This document shows positions 8,503 to 17,243 of a stretch of 64,000 nt of DNA, in pieces. The number at the start of each line of letters is the position of its first letter. Position 1 is the stretch's first letter. Source of the stretch: Microbacterium sp. 70-16 (lineage in GTDB: Bacteria > Actinomycetota > Actinomycetes > Actinomycetales > Microbacteriaceae); the NCBI RefSeq assembly GCF_001898315.1, contig NZ_MKTQ01000028.1:234763-298762 (forward strand), written 5' to 3'. A program made the translations under genes and the position numbers. The notes below the pieces were generated by a model. It saw only the letters and a program-made list of their open reading frames with translations, did no database searches and had not been told where the DNA came from.

Positions 8503-9384
8503 TATTGTGACCTGGACGTGCAGCTCGCTCTTGAACGGGCCGGCGTACACGCCGCGCAGGGGCGGCACGTCGTTGTAGTCGCGGCCACGGCCCACGAGCA
8601 CGTGCCGTTCGCCGATCTCGATGCGGTTGGTCGGGTCGAACCCCTGCCACTCGCCGGCGAACCACTCCACCCACGCGTGCGACTCGCCGGTGACGGCGAC
8701 GCCGACCTCGGGGTGGGCGCTGGGGTGCAGGTAGCCCGACACGTAGCGCGCCGGGATGCCGACCTCGCGCAGCGCGCCGAGGGTGATGTGGGTGATGTCC
8801 TGGCAGACGCCTTTGTGCTGTCCCCACGCGTCGGCCGCCGTCGAGTGGACGCCGGTCGTGCCAGGCATGTACTCCACGGCATCCCGCACCGCCGCCGCGA
8901 TCGCGAGGGCGGCGCGCGCCGGCTCGTCGTGCTGGGCGGCGATCGTGCGCGCGAGGTCTGCGACCTCGGCAGGCGGCGCCGTGCGGTGTGACTGCCCACG
9001 CATCTCGACCGTCGCGATCGACTGCGCACTCTCGAGCGCGAGGCGCTCCCACCCGTAGGCGAAGTACGCGAGCGGTCGCGGGCGCACCTCGACGAGCGAG
9101 CGGGCCGTGATCGACAGGTCGGTGTGCGCGGCGAGCACGTCGAATGCCGCCACGCGCGTGCCGAAGTAGTCGGTGTAGTAGTTGACGCTCGTGGACGGGT
9201 CGATGTCGAGCTGTGAACTCAGCACGAACTGCGTCTCGGTCGAGCTCGGCAGCATGCGCGCCTCGTTGTACGACGCGCCGACCTCGCCCTGGTAGGCGAA
9301 GCCCGTCGCGTGCTCGATCCGCAGCCGGTGCGGGCCCGACAGGGTCTGCGTGAAGGCCGCCGGCAGCGCCCGGTCGTCGGTCAT
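8488..9384 (-). CDS. Transglutaminase-like cysteine protease family protein
   Basis: 298 residues from the ATG at 9384, which overlaps the upstream stop as ATGA. An N-terminal beta-rich domain (about residues 15-100) is followed by a transglutaminase-like fold with the Cys in HKGVCQDITH, the His in GESHAWVEWF and the Asp in FDPTNR, a complete triad. These proteins act with alpha-E and circularly permuted ATP-grasp partners, present here in the same order. The cluster is conserved in many bacteria and has been predicted to make or process a peptide or peptide-like modification. The C-terminal residues TREA fall inside a hairpin repeat. Confidence 0.9.
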   Translation of the reverse strand: MTDDRALPAAFTQTLSGPHRLRIEHATGFAYQGEVGASYNEARMLPSSTETQFVLSSQLDIDPSTSVNYYTDYFGTRVAAFDVLAAHTDLSITARSLVEVRPRPLAYFAYGWERLALESAQSIATVEMRGQSHRTAPPAEVADLARTIAAQHDEPARAALAIAAAVRDAVEYMPGTTGVHSTAADAWGQHKGVCQDITHITLGALREVGIPARYVSGYLHPSAHPEVGVAVTGESHAWVEWFAGEWQGFDPTNRIEIGERHVLVGRGRDYNDVPPLRGVYAGPFKSELHVQVTITREA

Positions 9385-10313
9385 GAGGTCTCTCCGATCC
9401 AGCTGGGCTCGGCGTGCGTCGGGAAGAACCGGGCGCGGATCGCCTCGGATGCCTCGCGCGTGACCTTCTGCACCTGCTCCATGTGCTCGGGCAGCTCGCT
9501 GAGGATCTCTTCGATCGGCCGGTACTCGAGGTCGTTGCGGATGCGTCCGAGCGCGCGCAGCACCGTGTTCGAGTGCCCGACGCGGTCGGCGACCGGGTCG
9601 ATCGCGCTCATGCACTTCTCGGCGCGGGCGATCGAGTGGATGACCGAGCGCGGGAACAGCCGGTCCAGCAGCAGGAACTCGGCGGCGTTGGAAGCACTGG
9701 GCATCCCCCGGTACGTGCGCAGGTACGCCTCGTAGGCACCGCACGAACGCAGGATCGTCGTCCACGACGGGCCGGATGCCTCGGTCAGCGACCGCGTCGC
9801 GAGCAGCCGCGCCGTCATGTCGGTGCGCTCAATCGCGCGCCCGAGGGCGAGGAACTGCCAGGCCTCGTCGCGGCTCGTGGACGAGTCGGTGATGCCGACG
9901 GCGAGGGCCGAGCGCTCGCGCACCCACTGGAAGAACTCGTGCACCTTCTCGTTGTTGATGCGTCGGGGCATCCGCGAATAGGTCGTGTTGAGGGTCTCCC
10001 ACAGGTCGGTCGAGACGATCTCGCGGGCGCGCCGGGCGTTCTCGCGCGACGCCTGCACGGCGTACGCGATGCTCGACGGGTTGGTCCGGTCGACGGCGAG
10101 GCTCGTGAGCACGTCGCTGCGCGTGACCTTCTCGGTGCCTTCGGGCGGGAACGAGCCCATGACCCCCATAAGCGAGCGGCACGCGGTGTCTTCGTCGACC
10201 CAGGGGTCTTCCAGCAGCAGCTGCAGGTGCACGTCGAGGATGCGCGCCGTCCCGTCCGCACGCTCGATGTAGCGCCCGATCCAGAACAGGCTCTCGGCGA
10301 TGCGGCTCAGCAT
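9381..10313 (-). CDS. Alpha-E domain-containing protein
   Basis: A 310-residue helical protein with the family's opening signature MLSRIAESLFWIGRYIERAD and many conserved Arg and Glu residues. The family always neighbours circularly permuted ATP-grasp and transglutaminase genes; its biochemical role is unproven. It overlaps the ATP-grasp stop by seven bases and the transglutaminase start by four, so the three proteins are translationally coupled. Confidence 0.9.
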   Translation of the reverse strand: MLSRIAESLFWIGRYIERADGTARILDVHLQLLLEDPWVDEDTACRSLMGVMGSFPPEGTEKVTRSDVLTSLAVDRTNPSSIAYAVQASRENARRAREIVSTDLWETLNTTYSRMPRRINNEKVHEFFQWVRERSALAVGITDSSTSRDEAWQFLALGRAIERTDMTARLLATRSLTEASGPSWTTILRSCGAYEAYLRTYRGMPSASNAAEFLLLDRLFPRSVIHSIARAEKCMSAIDPVADRVGHSNTVLRALGRIRNDLEYRPIEEILSELPEHMEQVQKVTREASEAIRARFFPTHAEPSWIGETS

Positions 10314-12091
10314 CCGCCCTCACCTCCCCGCCCGTGTCCCACTTCCGGCAGACCATGTCCCAAATGATGCTGGTCCAGGCCCTCAGAAGCAGCATTTTTT
10401 GGGACATGGTTCGGGAGCGACGCGGATGCCTGCTGCTGCTGTTCCTGCTGCTGCTGTTCCTGCTGCTCGGCCATCGAGCGGGGGCGATCCTGCGGCGAGT
10501 GGGTCTGCTCGTCCTGCGGGTCGTAGATGATCGGGATCGCCTGCGTGACGGATGCCTGGTCGGCGACCAGTCCGGCAAGACCGTCCGGCCCGCGCAGGCC
10601 GCGCTGCGGCGCATCGCCGCCGACGATCCAGGTGTCCTTCGAGCCGCCGCCCTGCGACGAGTTCACGACGAGCTGCCCCTCGGGCAGCGCGACGCGCGTG
10701 AGGCCACCGGGCAGCACCCACACCTCGTCGCCGTTGTTGACGGCGAAGGGGCGCAGGTCGGCGTGCCGGGGCCGCATGCCGTCTTCGACGAGGGTCGGGA
10801 TCGTCGAGAGCATGATGACCGGCTGCGCGATCCAGCCGCGCGGGTCGGCGATGAGCTTCTTGCGCAGCTTGTTGAGCTCTGCTGGTGAGGCATCCGGCCC
10901 CACGACCAAGCCCTTGCCGCCCGACCCGTCGACGGGCTTGACGACGAGCTCGTCCAGCCGGTCGAGGACTTCTTCGAGCGCGGCGGGCTCTTCGAGCCGC
11001 CAGGTGTCTACGTTCTTGAGGATCGGCTCTTCGGCCAGGTAGTACCGGATCAGGTCGGGCACGTACGTGTACAGCAGCTTGTCGTCGGCGACGCCGTTGC
11101 CGACGGCGTTGGCGATCGTGACGTTGCCCAGGCGCGCGGCGAGCATGAGCCCGGGGGCGCCGAGCATCGAGTCGGCGCGGAACTGAAGCGGGTCGAGGAA
11201 GTCATCGTCGACGCGGCGGTAGATCACGTCGACGCGCTTGAGGCCGCGCGTCGTGCGCATGAACACCTTGCCGCCGATGCACTGCAGGTCGCGGCCCTCG
11301 ACGAGCTCGATGCCCATCAGGCGCGCCAGCAGCGTGTGCTCGAAGTACGCGGAGTTGTAGACGCCGGGGGTGAGCACGACGACGTTGGGGTCGTCGATGC
11401 CCGACGGCGCGGACGCCCGCAGGGCCTGCAGCAGCTTGTTGGGGTAGTCGCCGACGGGCTGCACGCGCATCGAGTGGAACAGCTCGGGCAGGGTCTGCGC
11501 CATCACCCGGCGGTTGGAGATCACGTAGCTGACCCCGGAGGGCACCCGCACGTTGTCTTCCAGCACCCGCATCTCGCCGTGCTCGTCGCGGATCAGGTCG
11601 ATGCCGGCGACCTGGATCCGCACGCCGTTGGCGGCGTGAATGCCGGATGCCTGACGGTAGAAGTACTGGCTCGACGCGATGAGCGCGGCCGGCAGCACTC
11701 CGTCGCGCACGCAGTGCTGGTATCCGTACGCGTCGTCGAGGAACGCCTCGAGCGCGCGCACGCGCTGCTGCACGCCCTTCTCGATCGTCGTCCACTCGTC
11801 GTACGCGATGACGCGCGGCACGGCGTCGAGCGGGAAGGGCCGCTCTTCACCCGCGAAGTCGAACGTGACGCCCTGCGCGAGGTACGAACTGGCGAGCGAT
11901 TCGGTGCGCCCGCGCAGTTCTTCCTGGGTCAGCTGGGCCAGCGCCTGGTACAGCTCGCGATACGCCGCGCGCGACGGCGCAAGCCCCTCGGCACCGACGG
12001 ATGCCTCGAACATCTCGTCGAACGCCGGGACACCCGACACGGTCTTCCGTGGCGCCAGAGTGGAGCCGTAGCCCTCGAACAGGTCACCCAT
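10307..12091 (-). CDS. Circularly permuted ATP-grasp protein, with palindrome-derived tail
   Basis: 594 residues. The first ~520 match the circularly permuted ATP-grasp type 2 family: GVTFDFAGEERPFPLDAVPR near the N-terminus, LEDNVRVPSGVSYVISNR, VVKPVDGSGGKG for nucleotide binding, and VNSSQGGGSKDTW near the end of the domain. Such enzymes form carboxylate-amine bonds using ATP. It is the first gene of the three-gene cluster. The C-terminus is odd: a low-complexity Gln run (QEQQQQEQQQQ) from a CTG-type repeat, then about 40 residues largely encoded by a palindromic element. The tail is probably not part of the enzyme core. Confidence 0.9.
   Translation of the reverse strand: MGDLFEGYGSTLAPRKTVSGVPAFDEMFEASVGAEGLAPSRAAYRELYQALAQLTQEELRGRTESLASSYLAQGVTFDFAGEERPFPLDAVPRVIAYDEWTTIEKGVQQRVRALEAFLDDAYGYQHCVRDGVLPAALIASSQYFYRQASGIHAANGVRIQVAGIDLIRDEHGEMRVLEDNVRVPSGVSYVISNRRVMAQTLPELFHSMRVQPVGDYPNKLLQALRASAPSGIDDPNVVVLTPGVYNSAYFEHTLLARLMGIELVEGRDLQCIGGKVFMRTTRGLKRVDVIYRRVDDDFLDPLQFRADSMLGAPGLMLAARLGNVTIANAVGNGVADDKLLYTYVPDLIRYYLAEEPILKNVDTWRLEEPAALEEVLDRLDELVVKPVDGSGGKGLVVGPDASPAELNKLRKKLIADPRGWIAQPVIMLSTIPTLVEDGMRPRHADLRPFAVNNGDEVWVLPGGLTRVALPEGQLVVNSSQGGGSKDTWIVGGDAPQRGLRGPDGLAGLVADQASVTQAIPIIYDPQDEQTHSPQDRPRSMAEQQEQQQQEQQQQASASLPNHVPKNAASEGLDQHHLGHGLPEVGHGRGGEGGC
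10353..10409. repeat. Palindrome inside the ATP-grasp 3' end
   Basis: CCATGTCCCAAATGATGCTG and CAGCATTTTTTGGGACATGG form a 20-bp stem with two mismatches, inside the last part of the reading frame. It looks like an intergenic-type hairpin that has become coding. Confidence 0.65.
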
Positions 12092-12215
12092 GGCATGAGC
12101 CTAGTCCGCGCCGTGTTTCGGGAGTGTGACGCGCCCGTCGACCCGTCCGGTCAAGCCGGCGAGACCAGCCGGTCAGCCGGCGAGGCGACGCGATCAGCCC
12201 ACGACAACGACGCGG

Positions 12216-13436
12216 TCAGCCGGCGAGGACGAGGCGGAGCTGCTCGACGGCCCAGTCGAGCTCGGTGGCGCGCACCACGAGCGGCGGGGCCATGCGGATG
12301 GTCTGGCCGTGCGTGTCCTTGACGAGCACGCCGCGGGCAAGCAGCCGCTCGGCGACCTCGCGTCCCGTGCCGTGCACCGGGTCGATGTCGATGCCGGCCC
12401 ACAGCCCCGCGATGCGGACGGCCGTGACACCGCTGCCGACGAGCGATGCCAGCGACGCGGCGAGGTGCTCGCCGAGCGCGTGCGCGCGGGTCTGGAACTC
12501 GCCCGAGGCGAGCATCTCGACGACCTGCAGGCCGACGGCGCACGCGAGCGGGTTGCCACCGAAGGTCGACCCGTGCTCGCCGGGGCGGATGACCCCGAGC
12601 ACGTCGGCGTTCGCGACGACCGCAGACAGGGGCAGGATGCCTCCGCCGAGCGCCTTGCCGAGCAGGTAGATGTCGGGTACGACGTCCTCACGGTCGCACG
12701 CGAAGGTCGTGCCGACGCGGGCGAGTCCGGACTGGATCTCGTCGGCGATGAACAGCACGTTGTTGCGGTCGCAGATCTCGCGGATCTGGCGCAGGTAACC
12801 CGTCGGCGGGATGATGACGCCGGCTTCGCCCTGGATCGGCTCGACGAGCACCGCCGCGGTGCTCTCGTCGATCGCGGCTTCGATCGCCGCGGCATCCCCA
12901 TAGGGCACCGACACGAATCCGGGGGTGAACGGGCCGAAGTCGTCCCGCGCCTGCGGGTCGTCGCTGAAGCTCACGATCGTGGTCGTGCGGCCGTGGAAGT
13001 TGCCGTCGGCGACGATGATCTTCGCCTCGCCCGCGGCGACGCCCTTGACGCGATACGCCCACGCGCGCGCGACCTTGATGCCCGTCTCGACGGCTTCGGC
13101 GCCCGTGTTCATCGGCAGCACGAGGTCTTTGCCGCAGAGTTCGGCGAGCGCTCCCGCGAAGGCGCCGAGCTTGTCGTTGTGGAACGCGCGGCTCGTGAGC
13201 GTGACGCGGCCGAGCTGCTCGGTGGCGGCCGCGACGATCGCGGGGTGGCGGTGCCCGAAGTTCAGCGCGGAGTACGCCGACAGCAGGTCGAGGTAGCGCT
13301 TGCCCTCGACGTCGGTGACCCACGCGCCCTCGGCGCGCGCGACCACGACCGGCAGCGGGTGGTAGTTGTGTGCGACGTGGGCTTCTTCGGCGGCGATCAG
13401 GTCACCGGTCAGCGCGTCGATGGTGGGGGTGGTCAT
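12216..13436 (-). CDS. rocD: Ornithine--oxo-acid transaminase
   Basis: A 406-residue class III PLP aminotransferase. It has the substrate loop HNYHPLPVVV, YSALNFGHRHP, the PLP-binding Asp in FIADEIQSGLAR, the Schiff-base Lys in YLLGKALGGGILP, and HGSTFGGNPLA. It converts ornithine and 2-oxoglutarate to glutamate semialdehyde and glutamate. The ATG at 13436 is preferred to the upstream track start because it overlaps the ddaH stop as ATGA. Paired with ddaH, it fits an arginine/dimethylarginine catabolic route feeding PutA-type proline/glutamate metabolism, and putA lies 4 kb away. Confidence 0.92.
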   Translation of the reverse strand: MTTPTIDALTGDLIAAEEAHVAHNYHPLPVVVARAEGAWVTDVEGKRYLDLLSAYSALNFGHRHPAIVAAATEQLGRVTLTSRAFHNDKLGAFAGALAELCGKDLVLPMNTGAEAVETGIKVARAWAYRVKGVAAGEAKIIVADGNFHGRTTTIVSFSDDPQARDDFGPFTPGFVSVPYGDAAAIEAAIDESTAAVLVEPIQGEAGVIIPPTGYLRQIREICDRNNVLFIADEIQSGLARVGTTFACDREDVVPDIYLLGKALGGGILPLSAVVANADVLGVIRPGEHGSTFGGNPLACAVGLQVVEMLASGEFQTRAHALGEHLAASLASLVGSGVTAVRIAGLWAGIDIDPVHGTGREVAERLLARGVLVKDTHGQTIRMAPPLVVRATELDWAVEQLRLVLAG

Positions 13437-14311
13437 GGCTTTCCTCGCAGTTCGAGTGTGCAGCATTTGATGCCGCCGCCGCCGAGCAGCAGCTCGGACA
13501 GGTCGATCAGGATCGGGTTGTAGCCGCGCTCGCGCAATTGGGCCTCGAAGCCCGTCGCGCGCGGCGAGATGAAGACGTTGTAGCCGTCGGATGCCGAGTT
13601 GAGGCCGAACACGGCACCGTCGGCATCCGACACCTGGATCGCATCGGGGTAGCGCTCGCGCAGGATCTGCAGCGACGGCTCGTCGAACGCTGATGGCAGG
13701 TAGGCGATGTTCGCCTTCTCGACGCCGCTGGCGCCTTGGACCGGGTCGAGCACCGAGATCGCGGTGTCGAGGTGGTAGAACCGCGGGTCGACCAGGCGCA
13801 GCGAGACGACCTCGCGGCCGAAGACCTCGGCGACTTCGCGGTGGCTGTCGCCGACCGAGCGGAATCCGGTGCCGGCGAGGATCGTGTCGCCGACGAGCAG
13901 GAAGTCGCCCTCACCTTCCTGCACCTCGATCGGCTCGACGACCTCGAACCCGTGGGCGGCGAACCAATCCATGAACGGACGCTCCTCGCCACGGCGCTCG
14001 TCCACACGGAAGCGCACACCGAGGGCGCGACCGTCGATGATGAAGCCGCCGTTGGCGGTGTAGACCATGTCGGGCAGGCCTTCGACGGGGTCGATCAGCT
14101 CGACCTCGTGACCGAGCGCGAGGTACGTGTCGTAGAGGGTCTGCCACTGCGCGACGGCCTTGGCGGTGTCGGTCGGCTTGGCCGGCTCCATCCACGGATT
14201 GATGCGGTAGCTGACCGTGAAGTGCTCGGGCCGGCACATGAGGTACCGCCGGTGGTGCGCGCGCCGCGCGGGTGTCGTCTGCGGCTGCTGCGCTGGTGAA
14301 AGGGTGGACAT
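13433..14311 (-). CDS. ddaH: Dimethylargininase / arginine-hydrolysing amidinohydrolase
   Basis: 292 residues of the guanidino-group-modifying pentein fold. Visible active-site elements are EGEGDFLLVGD, the catalytic His in RFYHLDTAISVL and the nucleophilic Cys in GGGGIKCCTLEL near the C-terminus. Family members hydrolyse dimethylarginine, or arginine itself, to citrulline. The coupling to rocD argues for catabolism whose product enters the ornithine pool; which guanidino substrate is used cannot be told from sequence alone. The ATG at 14311 is chosen over a much longer track ORF that runs through low-complexity sequence. Confidence 0.85.
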   Translation of the reverse strand: MSTLSPAQQPQTTPARRAHHRRYLMCRPEHFTVSYRINPWMEPAKPTDTAKAVAQWQTLYDTYLALGHEVELIDPVEGLPDMVYTANGGFIIDGRALGVRFRVDERRGEERPFMDWFAAHGFEVVEPIEVQEGEGDFLLVGDTILAGTGFRSVGDSHREVAEVFGREVVSLRLVDPRFYHLDTAISVLDPVQGASGVEKANIAYLPSAFDEPSLQILRERYPDAIQVSDADGAVFGLNSASDGYNVFISPRATGFEAQLRERGYNPILIDLSELLLGGGGIKCCTLELRGKP

Positions 14312-14531
14312 CTCGCTCCTCGACGTGAAGGGCGGCGGACGCTGTCCAGAGGCCCGTTGCTCTTGCGAGAACCCTTCGACCCGGCTCGCTGCGCGTCGCA
14401 CGGCGGACGAGGAAAGGCTGTGGCGGGCACGCCGGCATCCATTGTGCCACGCGGATGCCGTGCTGACGCCGAACCGGCACCGGGTGGATGCCGAGCGACC
14501 ACCTCGCCAAAAGTGAGTAGATTTCTTCTCT

Positions 14532-15290
14532 ATGGGGCGTCGTACGGGGGACGAGACACGCGCGCTGTTGCTGCGCGTGGGGATGCAGATGTTGCTCGAA
14601 CGCGGAGTGTCCGCGGGGGTGCAGCACATCAGGTTGCAGGACGTGTTGCGTCACGCGGGGCTGACAACGGGGGCTGCCTACCGACTGTGGGCCGACCAGA
14701 ACGACTACCAGCGCGATCTTGCCGTCGCGATGGTGCGGCTGCGGCTCAGCAGCCCTGCCGACTACGCCCGCACGGCCGTGCAGGACCTCATCGACGCCGG
14801 CGCGACCGGCGATGACGTCATCCGCGCCGCCGCCGAGGCGCACGTCCGCACCGCCGATGCCGACGTCGACGACCCCGCGCAGGCGCGCGACGCGCAGCAG
14901 TTCCTCATCGCTCTCGCGCTGCGCACGACAGCGGACACGTGGCCCGAGCTGCGGGATGCCAGCCGCGCGCGCCACCACGAGTCGATGGCCGCATTCGCGG
15001 ATTTCTACACCGACGTGATGGCGATCTACGGCATGCGCATGAAGGCGCCGATGACCGTCATGGACTTCACCGAGGCGATGGCGGCGATGGGCGAGGGGTT
15101 CGCGGTCCGCGCACTCGAGGGCATCGATCACCCGCGCTACGACGTGGGCGAAGCCGACGAGATGCCGACTGGCCAGTGGACGCTGTTCGCACTGGGCGTC
15201 AGGGCCCTGGTGAACGAGTTCATGACGACAATCGACGGCGCCGAAGAGGCAGAGCGTCCCGACGGGGGCGGGAGCTCTGGGGCCGAGTGA
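14532..15290 (+). CDS. TetR family transcriptional regulator
   Basis: 252 residues beginning MGRRTGDETRALLLRVGM. The N-terminal HTH (residues about 10-60) contains HIRLQDVLRHAGLTTGAAYRLW, a TetR-like recognition helix with Arg-Leu-Trp in place of the usual Tyr-Tyr-His-Phe, and a long helical effector domain follows. It is divergent from ddaH-rocD across 220 bp, so control of that operon is plausible but no clear operator was found. The ligand is unknown. The last ~15 residues are acidic/Gly-rich and probably disordered. Confidence 0.8.
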   Translation: MGRRTGDETRALLLRVGMQMLLERGVSAGVQHIRLQDVLRHAGLTTGAAYRLWADQNDYQRDLAVAMVRLRLSSPADYARTAVQDLIDAGATGDDVIRAAAEAHVRTADADVDDPAQARDAQQFLIALALRTTADTWPELRDASRARHHESMAAFADFYTDVMAIYGMRMKAPMTVMDFTEAMAAMGEGFAVRALEGIDHPRYDVGEADEMPTGQWTLFALGVRALVNEFMTTIDGAEEAERPDGGGSSGAE

Positions 15291-15517
15291 TCCCCCAACC
15301 CCAGAGCGACACTCCCCCCGGCGTGTCAGTGACGGTCCGACCTACGGCGAATGCCGCGCTGGAACCGGTCTCCGTCGGCGCTCCCCAGATGCGCCACTGC
15401 TATCGTGGCCCGACTCACGCGCGGGGGTACAGAAAGATAAGTTGTTTCTCTTGATTCCAAAATGCTGGCCTGACTCCAGAGATTTCGGCCCGCCGAATCA
15501 GGGTCGCTGAAGGGCCG

Positions 15518-17032
15518 CTACGCCAGCGCGATCGCGGTCCACGACACCGGCGGCAGGGTGATGGTCAGCTCGCCTCCGGCGATCCGGGCCGTGTCGTTGG
15601 GCTTCGGCGAGACACGCTCGCGGTCGTCGAGCGTGTTCTTCGCGTACACGTCGTCGTCGCTGATCGTGTGCGACTCGACGACGGCCACCTCGCCGAGCGC
15701 CGCGACGTCGATCGTCAGGGTGACGGGTTCTGTCGTCGAGCGGTTCACGAGGAAGACTGCGCTGCGCCCCGCCTCGGCGTCGTGCGTCGCCACGGCATCC
15801 ACCAGGGATACCTCGCCGTAGGCCTCGGTCTCATACGTCGGCGCGTCAAGCTTCACCCGCAGTGCTTCGCCGCGCGCGAGGCGCGACGTGATCGAGAACG
15901 GGAAGAACGTCGTCTGGCGCCAGGCCGGGCCGCCGGGCTCGGTCATGATCGGCGCGATGACGTTGACGAGTTGCGCGAGCGACGCGGATGCCACACGATC
16001 GGCGTGCTTGAGCAGCGAGATCATGAGGTTGCCGAACACGACCGCGTCGACGACCGAGTAGACGTCTTCGAGCAGGCGCGGCGCGATCGGCCAGTTGTCG
16101 ATGCCTTCGATCTTGTCGACGCCGTGGTAGCGCTCGAGGTACCAGACGTTCCACTCGTCGAACGAGATGTCGATCTGCTTGCTCGAACCGCGCACGGCCT
16201 TCACGTGGTCGGCGGTCGCGACGACCGACTCGATGAAGCCGTCCATATCGACGGCAGAAGCGAGGAAGCTGCCGATGTCACCGCCGCGCTCTTCGTAGTA
16301 GGCGTGGCACGAGATGAGGTCGACGTCGTCGTACGTGTGCGTCAGCACGACGCGCTCCCACTCGCCGAACGTCGGCATGTGGGCACTCGACGAGCCGCAC
16401 ACGACGAGCTGGACATCGGGGTCGAGCTGGCGCATGCCCTTGGCCGCCTGCGACGCGATCTTGCCGTAGTCGTCGGCCGAGCGGTGGCCGAGCTGCCACG
16501 GGCCGTCCATCTCGTTGCCGAGGCACCACATGCGCACGTTGAACGGCTCGATGCGTCCGTTGGCGATGCGGCGCTCGCTGAGGGCCGTGCCGCCGGCGAT
16601 GTTCGAGTACTCGAGCAGGTCGATCGCCTCGAGCGTGCCGCGCGTGCCGAGGTTGACCGCCATCATCAGGTCGCTGCCGACCTTGTCCAGCCACGAGGCG
16701 AACTCGTGCAGGCCGACCTCGTTGGTCTCGGTCGAGTGCCAGGCGAGGTCGAGCCGACGCGGGCGCTGCGCGACGGGTCCGACCGAGTCTTCCCAGCGGA
16801 AACCCGACACGAAGTTTCCGCCGGGGTAGCGGATCGTGTCGACGCCGAGCTCGCGCACGAGGTCGATGACGTCGGTGCGGAAGCCCTCGGCATCCGCCGT
16901 CTCGTGCCCCGGCTCGTAGATGCCGTCGTAGACGTGCCGGCCGAGGTGCTCGACGAAGCCGCCGAACAGCTTGCGGCGGATCGGTCCGATCGAGAAGTGC
17001 GGGTCGATGGTCAGGCGTGCGGAGGGCATCAT
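15518..17032 (-). CDS. Alpha-L-arabinofuranosidase, GH51
   Basis: A 504-residue intracellular glycosidase with no signal peptide. IGPIRRKLFGGFVEHLGRHV marks the family N-terminus, RYPGGNFVSGF follows, the acid/base Glu lies in WCLGNEMDGPWQ and the nucleophile Glu in DISFDEWNVWY. It removes terminal alpha-L-arabinofuranosyl groups from arabinan or arabinoxylan oligosaccharides. Two adjacent ATGs (17032, 17029) follow an AGAAAGG site; the larger frame is chosen. A possible LacI-type operator lies about 30 bp upstream. No arabinose transporter lies next to it in this window. Confidence 0.92.
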   Translation of the reverse strand: MMPSARLTIDPHFSIGPIRRKLFGGFVEHLGRHVYDGIYEPGHETADAEGFRTDVIDLVRELGVDTIRYPGGNFVSGFRWEDSVGPVAQRPRRLDLAWHSTETNEVGLHEFASWLDKVGSDLMMAVNLGTRGTLEAIDLLEYSNIAGGTALSERRIANGRIEPFNVRMWCLGNEMDGPWQLGHRSADDYGKIASQAAKGMRQLDPDVQLVVCGSSSAHMPTFGEWERVVLTHTYDDVDLISCHAYYEERGGDIGSFLASAVDMDGFIESVVATADHVKAVRGSSKQIDISFDEWNVWYLERYHGVDKIEGIDNWPIAPRLLEDVYSVVDAVVFGNLMISLLKHADRVASASLAQLVNVIAPIMTEPGGPAWRQTTFFPFSITSRLARGEALRVKLDAPTYETEAYGEVSLVDAVATHDAEAGRSAVFLVNRSTTEPVTLTIDVAALGEVAVVESHTISDDDVYAKNTLDDRERVSPKPNDTARIAGGELTITLPPVSWTAIALA

Positions 17033-17059
17033 CGCCTTTCTGCTCGTGTCAGCACGACT

Positions 17060-17075
17060 ATAACGTTTCAACGGC
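17060..17075. promoter_or_regulatory. Possible LacI-type operator upstream of GH51
   Basis: ATAACGTTTCAACGG contains CGTT-TC-AACG, the kind of AACGTT-centred half-palindrome bound by LacI-family sugar regulators. It sits some 30 bp upstream of the arabinofuranosidase start. The evidence is short-motif only. Confidence 0.35.
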
Positions 17076-17136
17076 ACCGATGGCGGGCGTATGCGCTGGC
17101 CACGGCCGCGCTCGGGCTCGGTCTCCACATCCGCGC

Positions 17137-17236
17137 GGCGCATAACTCAGGCAGTTCGGTCGGGTCGTAGCGGCCGACCCGCGGATTTCCGCGGGTTCGG
17201 CGCTCGAGCCCACGCAGATTGCCTGAGTTATGCGCC
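17137..17236. repeat. Long palindrome, GCATAACTCAGGC family, copy 1
   Basis: Arms GGCGCATAACTCAGGCA and TGCCTGAGTTATGCGCC are a perfect 17-bp inverted repeat, 100 bp end to end. The centre is a second palindrome around CCCGCGG-ATTT-CCGCGGG. It sits just past the putA stop. The arms recur at 46590, and the centre resembles the one at 48393. Confidence 0.88.
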
Positions 17237-17243
17237 ATGGCGG

